Origin: Platycnemis pennipes
Taxonomy: Eukaryota > Arthropoda > Insecta > Odonata > Platycnemididae
Length of the DNA: 64,000 bases
NCBI GenBank assembly: GCA_933228895.1
Contig: OW121857.1
Span: 71,295,672-71,359,671 of the forward strand
Direction of reading: 5' to 3'
Shown: positions 48,636 through 59,459 of the stretch, piece by piece
Position numbering within the stretch: the first letter of the stretch is position 1
Layout of the letters: each line of letters starts with the position of its first letter
Position numbers and translations under genes: made by a program
Notes under the pieces: generated by a model
What the model was told of the DNA's origin: nothing
What the model saw: the letters and a program-made list of their open reading frames with translations, nothing else
The model's database searches: none

Positions 48636-49290
48636 GGGCCTGTATTGAGATTCCAAATCTCCCAAGACTGACTTGACCTTAGGTTGTGACCGCCGGGGGA
48701 CGGCCACAACTTCCCGCGCGGCCCTGGGAGAGGTTAAGAGAGAGTGAATGTGGGCAGTGGAGTGTCTGTAGTCACGTATGCGTTGCGGAGATCGGCCTCC
48801 TTTTCTCTCGCTTCGACCGGCCTCACGACCGCCATCCAAATCTCCCACATGCCCCCTCAACCGCCCACCTACCCAGCCCTCCCGCCGACATTCGCGAGGG
48901 AAAACCATTTAGCGTGGAGAGGGGTCCAGCGAGCTTCGTTTCCGTCTAAGCTCGCGGAGCGCCGCTTGGGTCTTCGGGGGGAGTGCAGTGTACCCCATAA
49001 CCCCGGCTGCGAGGTCGCGCGCGTGGAGGATCGAAAAAAAAACTTCGCTGAAAAAAACTCTTGGACGGGAATTTCGGGCGGAATCTGGGGAAGGGAGAGG
49101 GAGGGAGGGCAAGGTAAAGGAAGAAGGGGAAAAGTTTTGGGGGAAGTGAGTCCGCTTTCGAGCGGAGGTAGAACGCCTCGTGTTGGTGCCTTTGGAATCA
49201 ACACGGGAATTTGGACGCGAGTCGATTCGTTTCGAAGAGCCACTTCCACAAATCGATCCCTGCGATCTTGTCGCAATTCCGTTGCGTAGC
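48636..49290. other. GC-rich block
   Basis: CpG-containing, GC-rich stretch with purine-rich runs at 49080-49150. It begins with GGGCCTGTATTGAGATTCC, which resembles the left end of the 25018 element, but no matching right end was found. The 181-codon frame at 48744-49289 has frames open on both strands and no family motif. Confidence 0.4.
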
Positions 49291-49875
49291 TTTCACACCC
49301 GAGGCTCGTTTTTTCGTCAAATCAATGAAGCATTAGTAGTAATTTCTACGTGCGAAATCTACTGATGGTTGTGAAGGGTACAGGGAAGGTCAACGAGATT
49401 TGTGAGAGTCATTATCATAATTACGTTAGTGTCACAATCCTACTGGAAAACCTCGGTTTGAAATGGGTGTGGGAAAATTGAAATCGCCGTAGGCTAAAAT
49501 TTAGACTGGGCCTCTTAAGATTGAGGCTTAAATTTAAGACGTGATCTCTTTCCCGATGATGTAATACTCTCTCGCGTTAGTGTTACACTCGCGTTAATGC
49601 AGACGCTTGATTCTATTAAGGGAACACGGTTATAGAAAAAAGACTGCCGTATGGAATGCTTGACAAGCTTATCATTTCACGTGTTAGTGAACTTATGAGA
49701 CTTGTACATTGACTCGTGACTGGAAAAACTTGTTTGATGGATGATTGTCCTGTTCTTCGTACATTCCATTTCTTGTGAGCTGTTGCTCGCATTCCTTCAT
49801 TCTACCTTGCATCCAAATCTAATTGTTGCGTAAATCTCTCCCGCTTATAATATTCCACTTATTTCCAACTCAAGC

Positions 49876-50128
49876 GGGGATCGGGTGGGTGTGGTGGCTA
49901 GAGTACTGGCCTCTCATCCCCGGGTTCGATTCCCGGCAGTTGCGGAATTTTTAGTGGCAATCCGGTCCCCACTTGAGTGCCTGGCGGAGGACATTTCAGG
50001 TGGAGTACTCCGTTCCACCCTTCCTCTGTTCCCTGAAAACTCCAACCATTACCCAATTACCTACCCACCTATCCTATTGGCGCCAATGACCTCAGCAGTC
50101 AGTCGCCTCCCCTGATTAACCAACCAAC
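49876..50128 (+). repeat. tRNA-derived SINE (family A)
   Basis: GATCGGGTGGGTGTGGTGG head, B box GGGTTCGATTCCCGG, then CCCCACTTGAGTGC, GGAGTACTCCGTTCC and a 3' part with CAGTCGCCTCCCCTGATTAA. Lacks the middle GCCGTGG...GGCGCC segment, so it is internally deleted. Confidence 0.8.
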
Positions 50129-50942
50129 CATCCAACTTTAGCGTTCCTGTGATACCTGCTTTCTTCCTTATGATCTCATTTCTCCGTTATCATTTTTAAA
50201 GTTTGTTGCTTTCTTACTTATTATCTATTTAACATTGGTTATTATTTACACAATTGCAATAATTCGTGTATCTCCATCCATGCGGTTGTTATGGTCCCAA
50301 TACCTTGTGAAAGTTTTTGGCTAATGTTCTTACTTTACTGAAATCAATTCAATTATCGGTTAAACTTAACGTTTCATCATCTTCAGCGTTATAGCAATAA
50401 TGATATGTTTGTGGACATCTTTTCCCTCCATATTCCGTAGTCATTCACCTATAAAAACTAATGCCTATATTCCTCGTAAGATTTTCATATCTTTTACCGT
50501 CTCTTATAGTGTTTAATATTCTTATTAGTTTCATCCCCCTCTTAGCATCATTTCTCCTCGAAATTGCAACTCTCAGCAGTCCGAATTGCCTTTCAATATT
50601 TCCACCATTCACTTCTTCTGCCTCCTTTCCAATTTTTCCAAAAAACTTATATTCCTCTCATGCCGTACCTGAAACTTCTTCGTTCACTGTTGACCTTCTC
50701 CATCCTTAAACTTCTTTTATCGGAAGTCACCAAACCACTTTCGTCCGCCTTCCTCAAAGACCAAATTTGATATCCATGTAGTGCCACATCCAAATCTAAG
50801 TCCAGACGGTCCAGACTAATTCCGTTGCGTCTTTAGAATCCCTGTCACATGTCCTTTTTTTTTTCGAAAACCTTTCTTTAACTCTCGGAATTCTTTTTCT
50901 TATTGAACGGTCAGTAAACTCTGTTCCATCTCAAACCATTCC
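50129..50942. other. Intronic, pyrimidine-rich, no gene recognised
   Basis: C/T-rich on the plus strand at about 50460-50760. Open frames here have no motifs. Possibly a decayed LINE read from the minus strand, but not supported. Confidence 0.3.
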
Positions 50943-50990
50943 AAGTGCATTAATTAATGCTCGTTTTGACGAGCATTAATTAATGCACTT
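50943..50990. repeat. Perfect 21-bp inverted repeat
   Basis: Arms 50943-50963 and 50970-50990 (AAGTGCATTAATTAATGC and complement) with a 6-bp loop TTTTGA. ATTAAT is itself palindromic. Confidence 0.9.
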
Positions 50991-53226
50991 TTATATTTAG
51001 CCCATACTTACTGCCTCTCCATAGTCTCATTACTCTAGTTTTAACGGGTTGATCCTTTGGAATTAGTCTCAGGCAATGAGAAAATCTTATCACTTGAAAT
51101 GCTATGGTAAATCCTGAGAGATTTTTCTCTAGTATTGAGAAAATTAAACTCTACGTTTGTCGCACAGTGGACTCTTATAGTAATAGTATCGACGTGGAGA
51201 AAGAAAGGCGTTTATTTTCTAGGATGAGAAAGAAGTGCATATGGTTCATGTCTTCCGACAAGGAGGTCTGTAAAAGAAATCGTGTGCATGATATAGAAGC
51301 ATTGAACTCTGTCGTTCCATGCTGCGGTTTCTTAAACCGGAATCGGAGCGTGTCGAAATCGTTTAAAAAATCGGGTATCGATATCGTCCGCTTCCTGTAT
51401 CGGGAGCGTACGCTGTGATCTCTCGACGCCGTCCTGAGCACGCATGCGTACTCCTCGGCAATGTCTCAATGAGCATATGATTGAGAATTCGAACTCGAGA
51501 CAGGTTTCGCGTTAGGGAAGTCGTTTTGTGACCTACGCCACGGCACTACTCGTTGCTTTTAAGGGCACTGAGGGAATCGATCCTTCGACCTCACCATAGG
51601 AACGCCCACTTCACGATCGAAACTTATGCCTACGCACAATTCATGTTTATTTTCTTTTCACTCCTATTCCATTCTAAGTGTCAATCGGAAAGTGTGGGTT
51701 TTCAGACCTTTTCTAATTCGGCTATTGGATACCTAAATGCTCTCTTCGGAAAGAGGAAGAAATATTGGAGCGTTTGCGAATTCCTTAAGCTTCAGTTTGC
51801 CGCCGTTTTGCGTTTGTGTCTGTCGCTTAAGACTTAGCAGTCGCTTTAAATGAATCTCCATGTGGAATGGCGAGCGGGAAAGAAATTTAATCATAGTCTT
51901 CTTCAAATAATGGTATGCATCCGTACGTTTATCGTTACGTACATAGCAAATCCTAATCCTTCCTTTTTACTTCAATATTTCACTACTTATTGTTAGATAC
52001 TTATTTTTTAGAACGACTAAAAGAAGTAATTATCGTGCTGCATATCTAATCGCTGGACCTCACCATTTTTGGCATGGAGTATGTATAGGACTTATTTCGA
52101 TACTTTCCTATTCCCCATTTTCATTTGCTCCTGTCTGGCTACACTTCCGGTTAGTAAGTCGTTAACCCATCGTCTATTCGCTCAAAAGCATGGAAATAGT
52201 AGAGAGGTGTGACGTCGTCATGATATTTTCGATGTTGGAGGAGTTTTAATTCCCGCACTACTGTCTTTCTTTCTGTTGAAATAATTGTGAAGTTAAAAAT
52301 TCTCCTCTTTAAATGATTTCAAACGTAATAAATTTTGTTTGTTGAAGCGAACAGGTACTCAGTTCTTGTTTGTTACGAGACCATACTAGCATAATGCCCT
52401 TCACGTAGGTGAGCATGTCGTGGTGTTGACCAATCGAGACTTTCCTCATGGTTTGATGGGAATGTCTTGACTCCCTTCGACTAATGTGGTTGATACAACT
52501 ACCAATTTTTCCTTCTAATTCGGATCGTATTGGAAATCGATTTTACCACTAGGCAGACAGATTTTTCCACGAGGCCAGACAGTGCTTCATTTGTATCTTT
52601 CTTTTATTCTCGCGCCCAATTATGTGAAATACCGGATGGCGGTGTTGATGAACGTATTACAATCGAAAGCTGATGGACATATTTAACGATTGGAAGAGTT
52701 TTGCCATGATTTTTACAGTAGTGAGTGCTATACCGATTAATTGTAGTGTATGGTCACTCAGTTGACTATTCCATTTTATCTTTATCTTCTTCCGTGGCAC
52801 CAAATTTCAGTTGCTTCCAGCTTGACTTATCTGCTGCTGTTATCGCCCTTGCCTCACTGCCTTTAAGAAGAATGCACCAGATGAAAGTTCAATTAAATTT
52901 TTCGTTACTTCCCCGTATATTTTTCCAGCTGTAAGTAGAATCTTCTTTTATTTTTTCCTTATTTCGATAAAAGTGCACATTCTCCGTAGTCCTTTTCCTA
53001 ACATAAATAAGGAATAAACATGAATCCGTTAATTTTATTCCTCTTCGTATGTTTACGTCTTATTTGTCCTATCCACCTATTCCTGACTTGCTTCAGATGC
53101 TCCTATTCTTTAGCCCAAGGTCCTAAGTCATCCTCCCTGGCTAACTTATTTTTATCGTTGTCCTATATATCTGCGTCTTAAATGCCTCCGAACTATTTCC
53201 ATCCAAACTTAAAAGGGTTAACGAGT
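50991..53226. other. Intronic, no gene recognised
   Basis: No exon, terminal repeat or convincing RNA promoter found. A possible B-box-like GGATCGATTCCC on the minus strand near 51575 is isolated. Confidence 0.35.
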
Positions 53227-53550
53227 TGGGGGTCGTGTTGGTGTGGTGGGTAAATCGCTGGCTTCTCATATCGAGGGCCCGAGTTCGAAACCCAGCAGTG
53301 GTGGAAATGTTTCAGTGGTGCTCCGCGGTCCTTGAGAGCTGTTTGGAGAGCACTTCGAGTTCAATATTCCGTCCGTCGAATGGGACGTTATAACCGTGGA
53401 TTCCTTGGCGCTTTTCGTTAATATCGACGCCGGGTTTCATTCAACCCTTCTTCCGTTCCTAGAAATATCCCTATCTTAATCCTATACCCACCTTATTAAA
53501 TGGAGAAAATGACCTTAATGGTCGGTCGCCTCCCCTGAATAACTAACTTA
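53227..53550 (+). repeat. tRNA-derived SINE (family A), near full length
   Basis: GGGGGTCGTGTTGGTGTGG head, GAGTTCGAAACCC (B box), TTTGGAGAGCACTTCGAG, TTCCGTCCGTCGAATGGG, CCTTGGCGCTTTTCG and 3' end GGTCGGTCGCCTCCCC. Ends 47 bp before another mobile element. Confidence 0.8.
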
Positions 53551-53597
53551 CTTCTGAACATGGCCAGTGTCTCTGTAGTTAGGCTTCCGTACAGTAA

Positions 53598-54283
53598 AGG
53601 CCGTTTTACACGGTCATTGAAACTGCGCAAGTTGATGTTGCTTCCATTTGAGCAGTCGTCTGTGAAAGTCCGTGATGTAGAAAATTGCGAGGACGCTTGC
53701 TTGACAGCTTTACACGGTGCAATCGTCGGTGCATAATGTCAGTGACAATATACCATTCAGTACCGGTAATACCGTCATTATATCGCATAACGTCAATATC
53801 TGCTAAGTAGTAATTATTTGGCCGTGAAAGATGCGATAAATTACCACTACTTTAAAATATGTTTTAAGCCATAGTCTAAACGTAATGGTGGAGACGTGGG
53901 CCAAGGTAACGAGTTCTTCCTTTACGAACGAATTTAAGCTTCCACTTGATTAATCGCCCAGCTCATCATTATTTCACTTTATTCACTACCTAAGGAGTTG
54001 AGTGCAAACAAAAACACCCAGCTCAATCGTCAACAACCTATTTAATTGCTAGAATTCCCCAGGCAGTTCGATTTCGCTATATCTGCACCGTCTCGTGAGA
54101 GAAATAAACTTCAAACTTGCGCGAACGCATGTATCAGATTAGAATATGTTCTAATTTGCTCGCAAGCGTTCGCGCAGTGGCGCTGCCTCTCCTCGCAAGT
54201 CGTCGCCTTACACGGCCAAATATTTCTCGCGCAAGTGTTCTCGCAAGAGCCTGCGCAATATCAATGACCGTGTAAAATGGCCT
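53598..54283. mobile_element. Non-autonomous DNA transposon (MITE-like), TAA duplication
   Basis: Terminal inverted repeats of about 32 bp start AGGCCGTTTTACACGG and, at the other end, AGGCCATTTTACACGG on the complement. Most positions match, including TCATTGA. Flanks are TAA at 53595-53597 and 54284-54286. The interior contains GCGAACGC-type motifs at 54120-54170 in both orientations. No transposase frame. TAA duplication fits PIF/Harbinger-type insertion. Confidence 0.8.
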
Positions 54284-54709
54284 TAATGTATATTGGTCTC
54301 AACTCTTTGCCTTTCTTGTTGCATCGTTTAAAGTCGGGTAAATATGTTTTCGACGTTTTGGCGCGTAAATGCGTAGGCTAATGAGTTCGACATTGAGAAG
54401 CTTCGGGAATTTTTCTGTTGAAATTATCCCTCGTTATCTTCAAACCTCTTGTTATTATTTTCCATTGTTATTCGTGGAAGCTCAGATCCCTAAGGCCGTG
54501 TCCCCCCCATCATTCGTCCCGCCAATAACGAATGAACGTTAGCAGTAGAATGTTAATACCAGTATGGCAGGTATATTTTTCCCAATATATCGATACATAC
54601 CGGTGTAATTTTTTTATTTCTATTTTTTTGCACCGATATGCGGTATATTTTTCGTCACTCGAATTATACACTCGTAGGAGAATTAACATCCTGAAAAGAT
54701 AATGCCAGT

Positions 54710-55035
54710 GGGATCGGGTTGGTGTGTTGGCTCAAGTACTGACGTCCCATTCCGAAGGCCCGGATTCGAATCCCGGTGCTAGCGGATTTTTCGTTGGTAT
54801 ACTGGGACTACCTGAGTGCTTTGTGGAGAGAATTCGAGTTCAGTACTCCGACCGTCATATGGGACGTTAAGCCGTGGTACCCTTGGCGCCTTTCGTTAAG
54901 AGCGGGCTAATGCCGACACCGGGTTTCTCTGCACCCTTCCCCCGTCCCCTGTAGACTCCTACATTTACCTAGTTATTCACCATTCCTCTCTTGCACAAAT
55001 GATCGTAGTTGTCGGTCGCCTCTCCTAAATAATTA
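54710..55035 (+). repeat. tRNA-derived SINE (family A), near full length
   Basis: GGGATCGGGTTGGTGTG head, GGATTCGAATCCCGG (B box), TTTGTGGAGAGAATTCGAG, AGTACTCCGACCGTC, TAAGCCGTGG, CCTTGGCGCCTTTCG, GCCGACACCGGGTTTC and TCGGTCGCCTC at the 3' end. Confidence 0.85.
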
Positions 55036-55194
55036 CTACAAAGACAATTTCAAGGGCCATGGTAATCCGTAGAATAATTCAGTTTATGAGGACATTTTAT
55101 CAAAAGAAAAATCTATAAACGGAAATACAAGCGTGGGACATTTCTAACTGAATATTGCTCATTGATGGAATTTAGGCGTGTGTATAAATAGTCA

Positions 55195-55300
55195 TAAAAA
55201 AGGCTAGACTGGAAGCACTTGGAATGTTGGGTCATAGAAGGATAATGAAGATGAAATGGTGGGGATGACGGAGAAATGAAACCAAACGAATACGGAAATT
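55195..55300 (+). mobile_element. LINE ORF2 fragment
   Basis: Reads KARLEALGMLGHRRIMK and KMKWWG, then a stop. This is reminiscent of the 'RLEAFEMWcyRRmlkikW' segment that precedes the C-terminal motifs seen at 35015. Short and degenerate. Confidence 0.45.
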
Positions 55301-55569
55301 AGTGAATAGGAATTAGAAAATTCCAACGAATTCATTTACGCATTTTACTATGCATGTAGGATTTAGGGATAAAGTTGCTTATATACCGGTGAAACTTAGT
55401 GTTCAACGCGAAGATTGGCCTGGTCGGTGAGGGTAGAGGTCACCAAATACCGGTACCGGTAGGTAAATATTACAGCTGTGAGAAAATATGCAGATTAAAC
55501 GTTAATTGGTTTTAGATTGTTTGTGTATATTTATGTGCATCCCGTCTAGGTCGCAGTCCGATATTAACT

Positions 55570-55652
55570 TCGTGCAGCTGGTGCATGTTTAGTGATCTTC
55601 AACCTCTGACACACACTCGCGGTGGCTTGCAGGGTATCGCGTGGATGTAAAT
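55570..55652 (+). mobile_element. LINE 3'-tail copy
   Basis: GTGATCTTCAACC, then GACACACACTCGCGGTGG, CTTGCAGGGTATCGCG and TGGATGTAAAT. Close to the copies at 31145 and 39610. Confidence 0.5.
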
Positions 55653-57318
55653 ATTCTAATCCAAGTATCTCTCAGCCCTACTCCCAGCCCTACCGAATTG
55701 TTCGCGAATGTTCCCCTTCAAGTTTTTCTTCCCCTTTAGTCGGCGAACCCCGAGACCCCTCACCCCTCCCACGACCCTGTCTACTCTCCCTTTTTCCCGC
55801 CGATCACGTTCCCTCCCCCGAGGCCATATCGACTCGAGCCTTATCTCGTTGAGACCAAGGTAATAGGTTCACCGACATTGTCCAAGGTCGCCTACTGCTT
55901 TGTCCTATCCATTGCGATGGAATGGAGAAGTACTAAACAATCGTAGAATTCGCGGGAATGGATGTTTTTTGCACTTTCACCTTTCACGTATTTCCCGCGG
56001 GAATATGCGGGGGCCTGACCCACCTCCACCTGTTCACGAGCGTCCCGAGGCGGCGATTGCTGAACCGCGCGATTAGTCGCATTTCGCCCCCACGTCCGCC
56101 TCCAATTGAGGAGGGAATAAAATGAGCCGTAAGAGACGACTTTACAACTTAAAACATCATCTTGAAATTGCTTTAAATTTCAGCTTTCATATTTTACCAT
56201 ATCTTTTTTTTATTTATTTTTTTGGCGCTCATTAATGAGGACATACCTGTGGAATGATTGGTTTGATTCGTACACTTTTTACGTATTAATTACTTGAGTG
56301 AGGGTGTGGTTACTCAGTAGAAAGTATTGGGGTGATTACCATCCATCTCCAGTTAAAATTGGGGAAGGCCCCTTTGAAAATCAGCCAAGCCCTGACTGTG
56401 TAACTTTCTGGGTATCTCCTCATAAACCACAAACAGTAGTAGTAACTTTCTGGGTATCTCCTCATAAACCACAAACAGTAGAGGGAAAGGGGCTGGCTCG
56501 TTTACTAAATTGTTTGAATTTCGCCCACGCATCAACCGCTTAGGTTATATCGCACCATATAAGCTAAACTTAAGACAAACACAACACCCTTCATTCGATG
56601 TCGCTACTTAAGGGTTTCCAGCCCGGGGCGTTATCTTTCGGGACCCTAGTGTCGGTAGCACTGTGGTTTTAGTTAGTAGATTACCTTTTCATGGTGGCAC
56701 GCAAGTTAGCTACGTCTGCTGAGTAATTGCAGCCCACATCGAAGGTGTATAATCACCTAACAGGCTTTGTGCACTAATAGATTCAACTCCTTCAGGGAAA
56801 CGTGTCCATGAAACAAAGTGAATAATAAGGCTATGTATGAAACAGGGTGACATTATGACCGATGAAAAAATAATATTATGAATAGACTAGTAAGGAGGAC
56901 ATAACTGGAACAAAACCAGAAAAACTTCTTTCACCGTAATTAATGATTCCGCCTGCTAATTGTAATAACTGCGAAGAAGAAAGCTTGTTTTAGGTTTGAT
57001 CAATGGACGCTTGATACTTTCAAACAACATTCTGACGTTTGAGAAATGTGTAAGATATCTCGTCTGTTAGCGACAGTTTCCGGGATGCGTGGAAAGTGAA
57101 TTGCGTTCGTCAGTTTGGCTGGCGGCGACGGTTGGAAGCTTGGTCTGCGATGATTTTACGTCTCTTTGAGCAGTCGTTGAAGCATGAAGCACCGCTGAAA
57201 TGGCCACGATGCAGTCGATAGTAAACAAGTTACGAGTGTCCTCAGGGACAGAATATTCTAGGGGGAGAATCTCGCGTTTCGTCACTACGAGGTTGTCGTG
57301 GTATTGTGTCCGGTCTAA
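55653..57318. other. Intronic, GC-rich at 55740-56110
   Basis: No gene recognised. A GC/C-rich stretch and the short tandem duplication listed separately are the only notable content. Confidence 0.35.
56400..56481 (+). repeat. 42-bp tandem duplication
   Basis: GTAACTTTCTGGGTATCTCC and the following 22 bases occur twice, at 56400 and 56442. Being a multiple of three, it keeps the local frame open, but there is no sign that the frame is coding. Confidence 0.9.
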
Positions 57319-58744
57319 GGCCGTGTTCCAATTCGTCATTATGCACCCTTCAAACTCTTACCCGCTCTTTTCGATTGTCAACTTTCGGATGTGACGTCAC
57401 GTAGTGCGGTTCCAATCTGTTTCAGAGCGCATCAAGAAGAGCGCCAGGGCCTAGTGCACGTAAGGGTATGTCCATGCTCCCTTTTGCGCACTACGATAAT
57501 AACACAGGAGATTCAGGAGACAAAATTGTTAAGAATGGATGATGAAACGGATTTCTATTAGGCAAACTATTATTATTTGACATTTGTATGTCATGTGAAC
57601 TTCATATATTTCGGGAACACGAGTAAATTTTTAACGAAATAGAATAGTTCTAATGAAAGTAAACGACATGGTTGCAGATAAACTTTCAAAGGCGAAGGAA
57701 GTTATGAATAGTATTTTGTAATGTATTTAAGAAGTATTTTAGTGTAAAATGACGTTAACGTACGGCAGAAATGGTGCTCACTAAATGAAAGAGTATTTAT
57801 TACTTTCTATGGTGTGAGGACTACGGCAGCGAAGTGGAACTTACGTGTTTTACATGCTGAAATAATTATTAGGTTCTTCTTACTCATTGGTAAATGAATG
57901 CCGGACCATCTTAAGAATTGAAAGTTAACTAGCCATACAATTGTATGTCCATGGATTAGTAATTGGCAATACAAAAGAAGAGAAAACAGAGTATTTGATG
58001 TAAAAAGTCCATATCCAGGCATCGAATTCAATATTACTTACAGGTAGGTCCGTACTGTTTATACTAATGCTCTGTACTTTATCAAGAGCAGTATAGGGTA
58101 CAACTAATCATGCTCGTAATTTTCAATGAATTTAAATCTTTATTTCCTTAGTTATTATTCAAATTTCACGCATACAATCATTTATGTAAATTTCTCCGGA
58201 TTTCATAACTGGACAGTATTGATATATTCGCAATGGATCCTACATTGATAAAATTTGTTTAATGAGAAATACACAGCATGTTTAGCTGTTCTTGGATATT
58301 GCAATCAATGCCTTGTTAAGTAATAATATGCGTTGTGAATTGCGCCTGTTTATTATTTTGGGCACCAACATTTGTTGACATAATCTTAACACCGTTGCGA
58401 CTTCGTATCAAAGGATACAAAGAATACCATAAGATTACCAAACACCATTAACAACGCCTCAAAAATAGGGTTTATTATTACATGCAGAAACAGCACAGAA
58501 AAGTCGTTTACTTTCATATCTCGATTGTGCTTACGAAATCTCTTCCGAAACCACAGATATACACATGTGTCCGAAACTACACGATACATGCTCGTCAACT
58601 TTTTTGCAGTAAACACCACTGCCACAAAGTGTCCATGGCGCTAATGTCGGAATAGAGCAAGTAAGTGCAGAAAAGGGCGAAAGTGCAAGAAAGAGCGTAA
58701 GGGTGCGAGAGCGTAGTGCACGCCCTTGGGATTGGAACACGGCC
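57319..58744. mobile_element. Non-autonomous DNA transposon, TAA duplication
   Basis: Terminal inverted repeats GGCCGTGTTCCAAT (57319-57332) and its complement at 58731-58744 are flanked by TAA at 57316-57318 and 58745-58747. Subterminal TAGTGCACG motifs occur near both ends. The 1.4-kb interior is AT-rich and has no transposase-like frame. Same type as 53598-54283 by target duplication, but the ends differ. Confidence 0.8.
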
Positions 58745-58747
58745 TAA

Positions 58748-59279
58748 GTCTCGTGCTTTCAAGAGTCTTGGAATGTGATTTTTCGCATTAAAAAGGTGAC
58801 ATATTGGTGATACGTCGAGTCTAAATACATGCATAACTAGGAATTAGTCATGTTCAATCAGTCATCCACAATTTCCAAATCGTCGATGGCTGAAAAACCA
58901 ACCATTGCCTACGAATACGGCGTAGATAGGTAATTTTTATTACAAAACATATTGCCTGCCACATAACTGTGCCTCTTTTATCCTATATTTATATCGCTTT
59001 ATAGAACTTGTTGGAATTTGTACACTAATTTTTTGATTCTTGAAAAAAATGGAGGTGATGGTGTCAATTGTTGATAAGATTTTCAATTTGGCATCGCGTA
59101 AGGATACATTCGTTTTGTTTAAGATAACAGAAGATGAATGAACCTGAGGGACATTAATTACTGCCTAAGGCATACGGTCACATTCAAGGATTTGCCCCGA
59201 ACTTGCCGTGAATACCTTAGCGCAGTCACCCGCTAAAACGCATAAAAGCGGAATTTCCGTAAAGAAAAAAATCCACCAT
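58748..59279. other. Intronic, no feature seen
   Basis: AT-rich. Nothing recognised. Confidence 0.35.
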
Positions 59280-59445
59280 GACAGAGAAAATCCACAGGGG
59301 AGAAGGAAGCATGGATTCCGACCATCTAATCTACCCATTGTTAGCTCAATGGGTAGATTACTTGGTCGAAATTCAGGGGGTGCAGGGTACTACTAGGGTA
59401 GTAGTCCCGGTCTGGGTGGATTTTTTCTCTGTGGAAATCCTGAAT
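59280..59445. repeat. Imperfect inverted repeat, nested
   Basis: CTAATCTACCCATTG (59326-59340) pairs with CAATGGGTAGATTA (59347-59360). The pairing extends outward as GACCAT/TTGGTC, and GAGAAAATCCAC/GTGGATTTTTTCTC flank farther out. Likely a decayed foldback element. Confidence 0.55.
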
Positions 59446-59459
59446 ATGGTCACACTTCT

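Noticed and set aside
48637..48655. Second copy of the 25018-27239 element
   Set aside because: Only the first ten or so bases match and no right end is present.
48744..49289. 181-codon open frame as a gene
   Set aside because: The GC-rich block is open in several frames on both strands and the product shows no domain or motif.
49876..49950. Functional tRNA gene
   Set aside because: A and B boxes are present, but no closed acceptor stem or clear cloverleaf, and the sequence continues into a SINE body shared with other copies.
54491..54520. Another TAA-type DNA element end (TAAGGCCGTGTCC)
   Set aside because: No complementary end was found within several kilobases.
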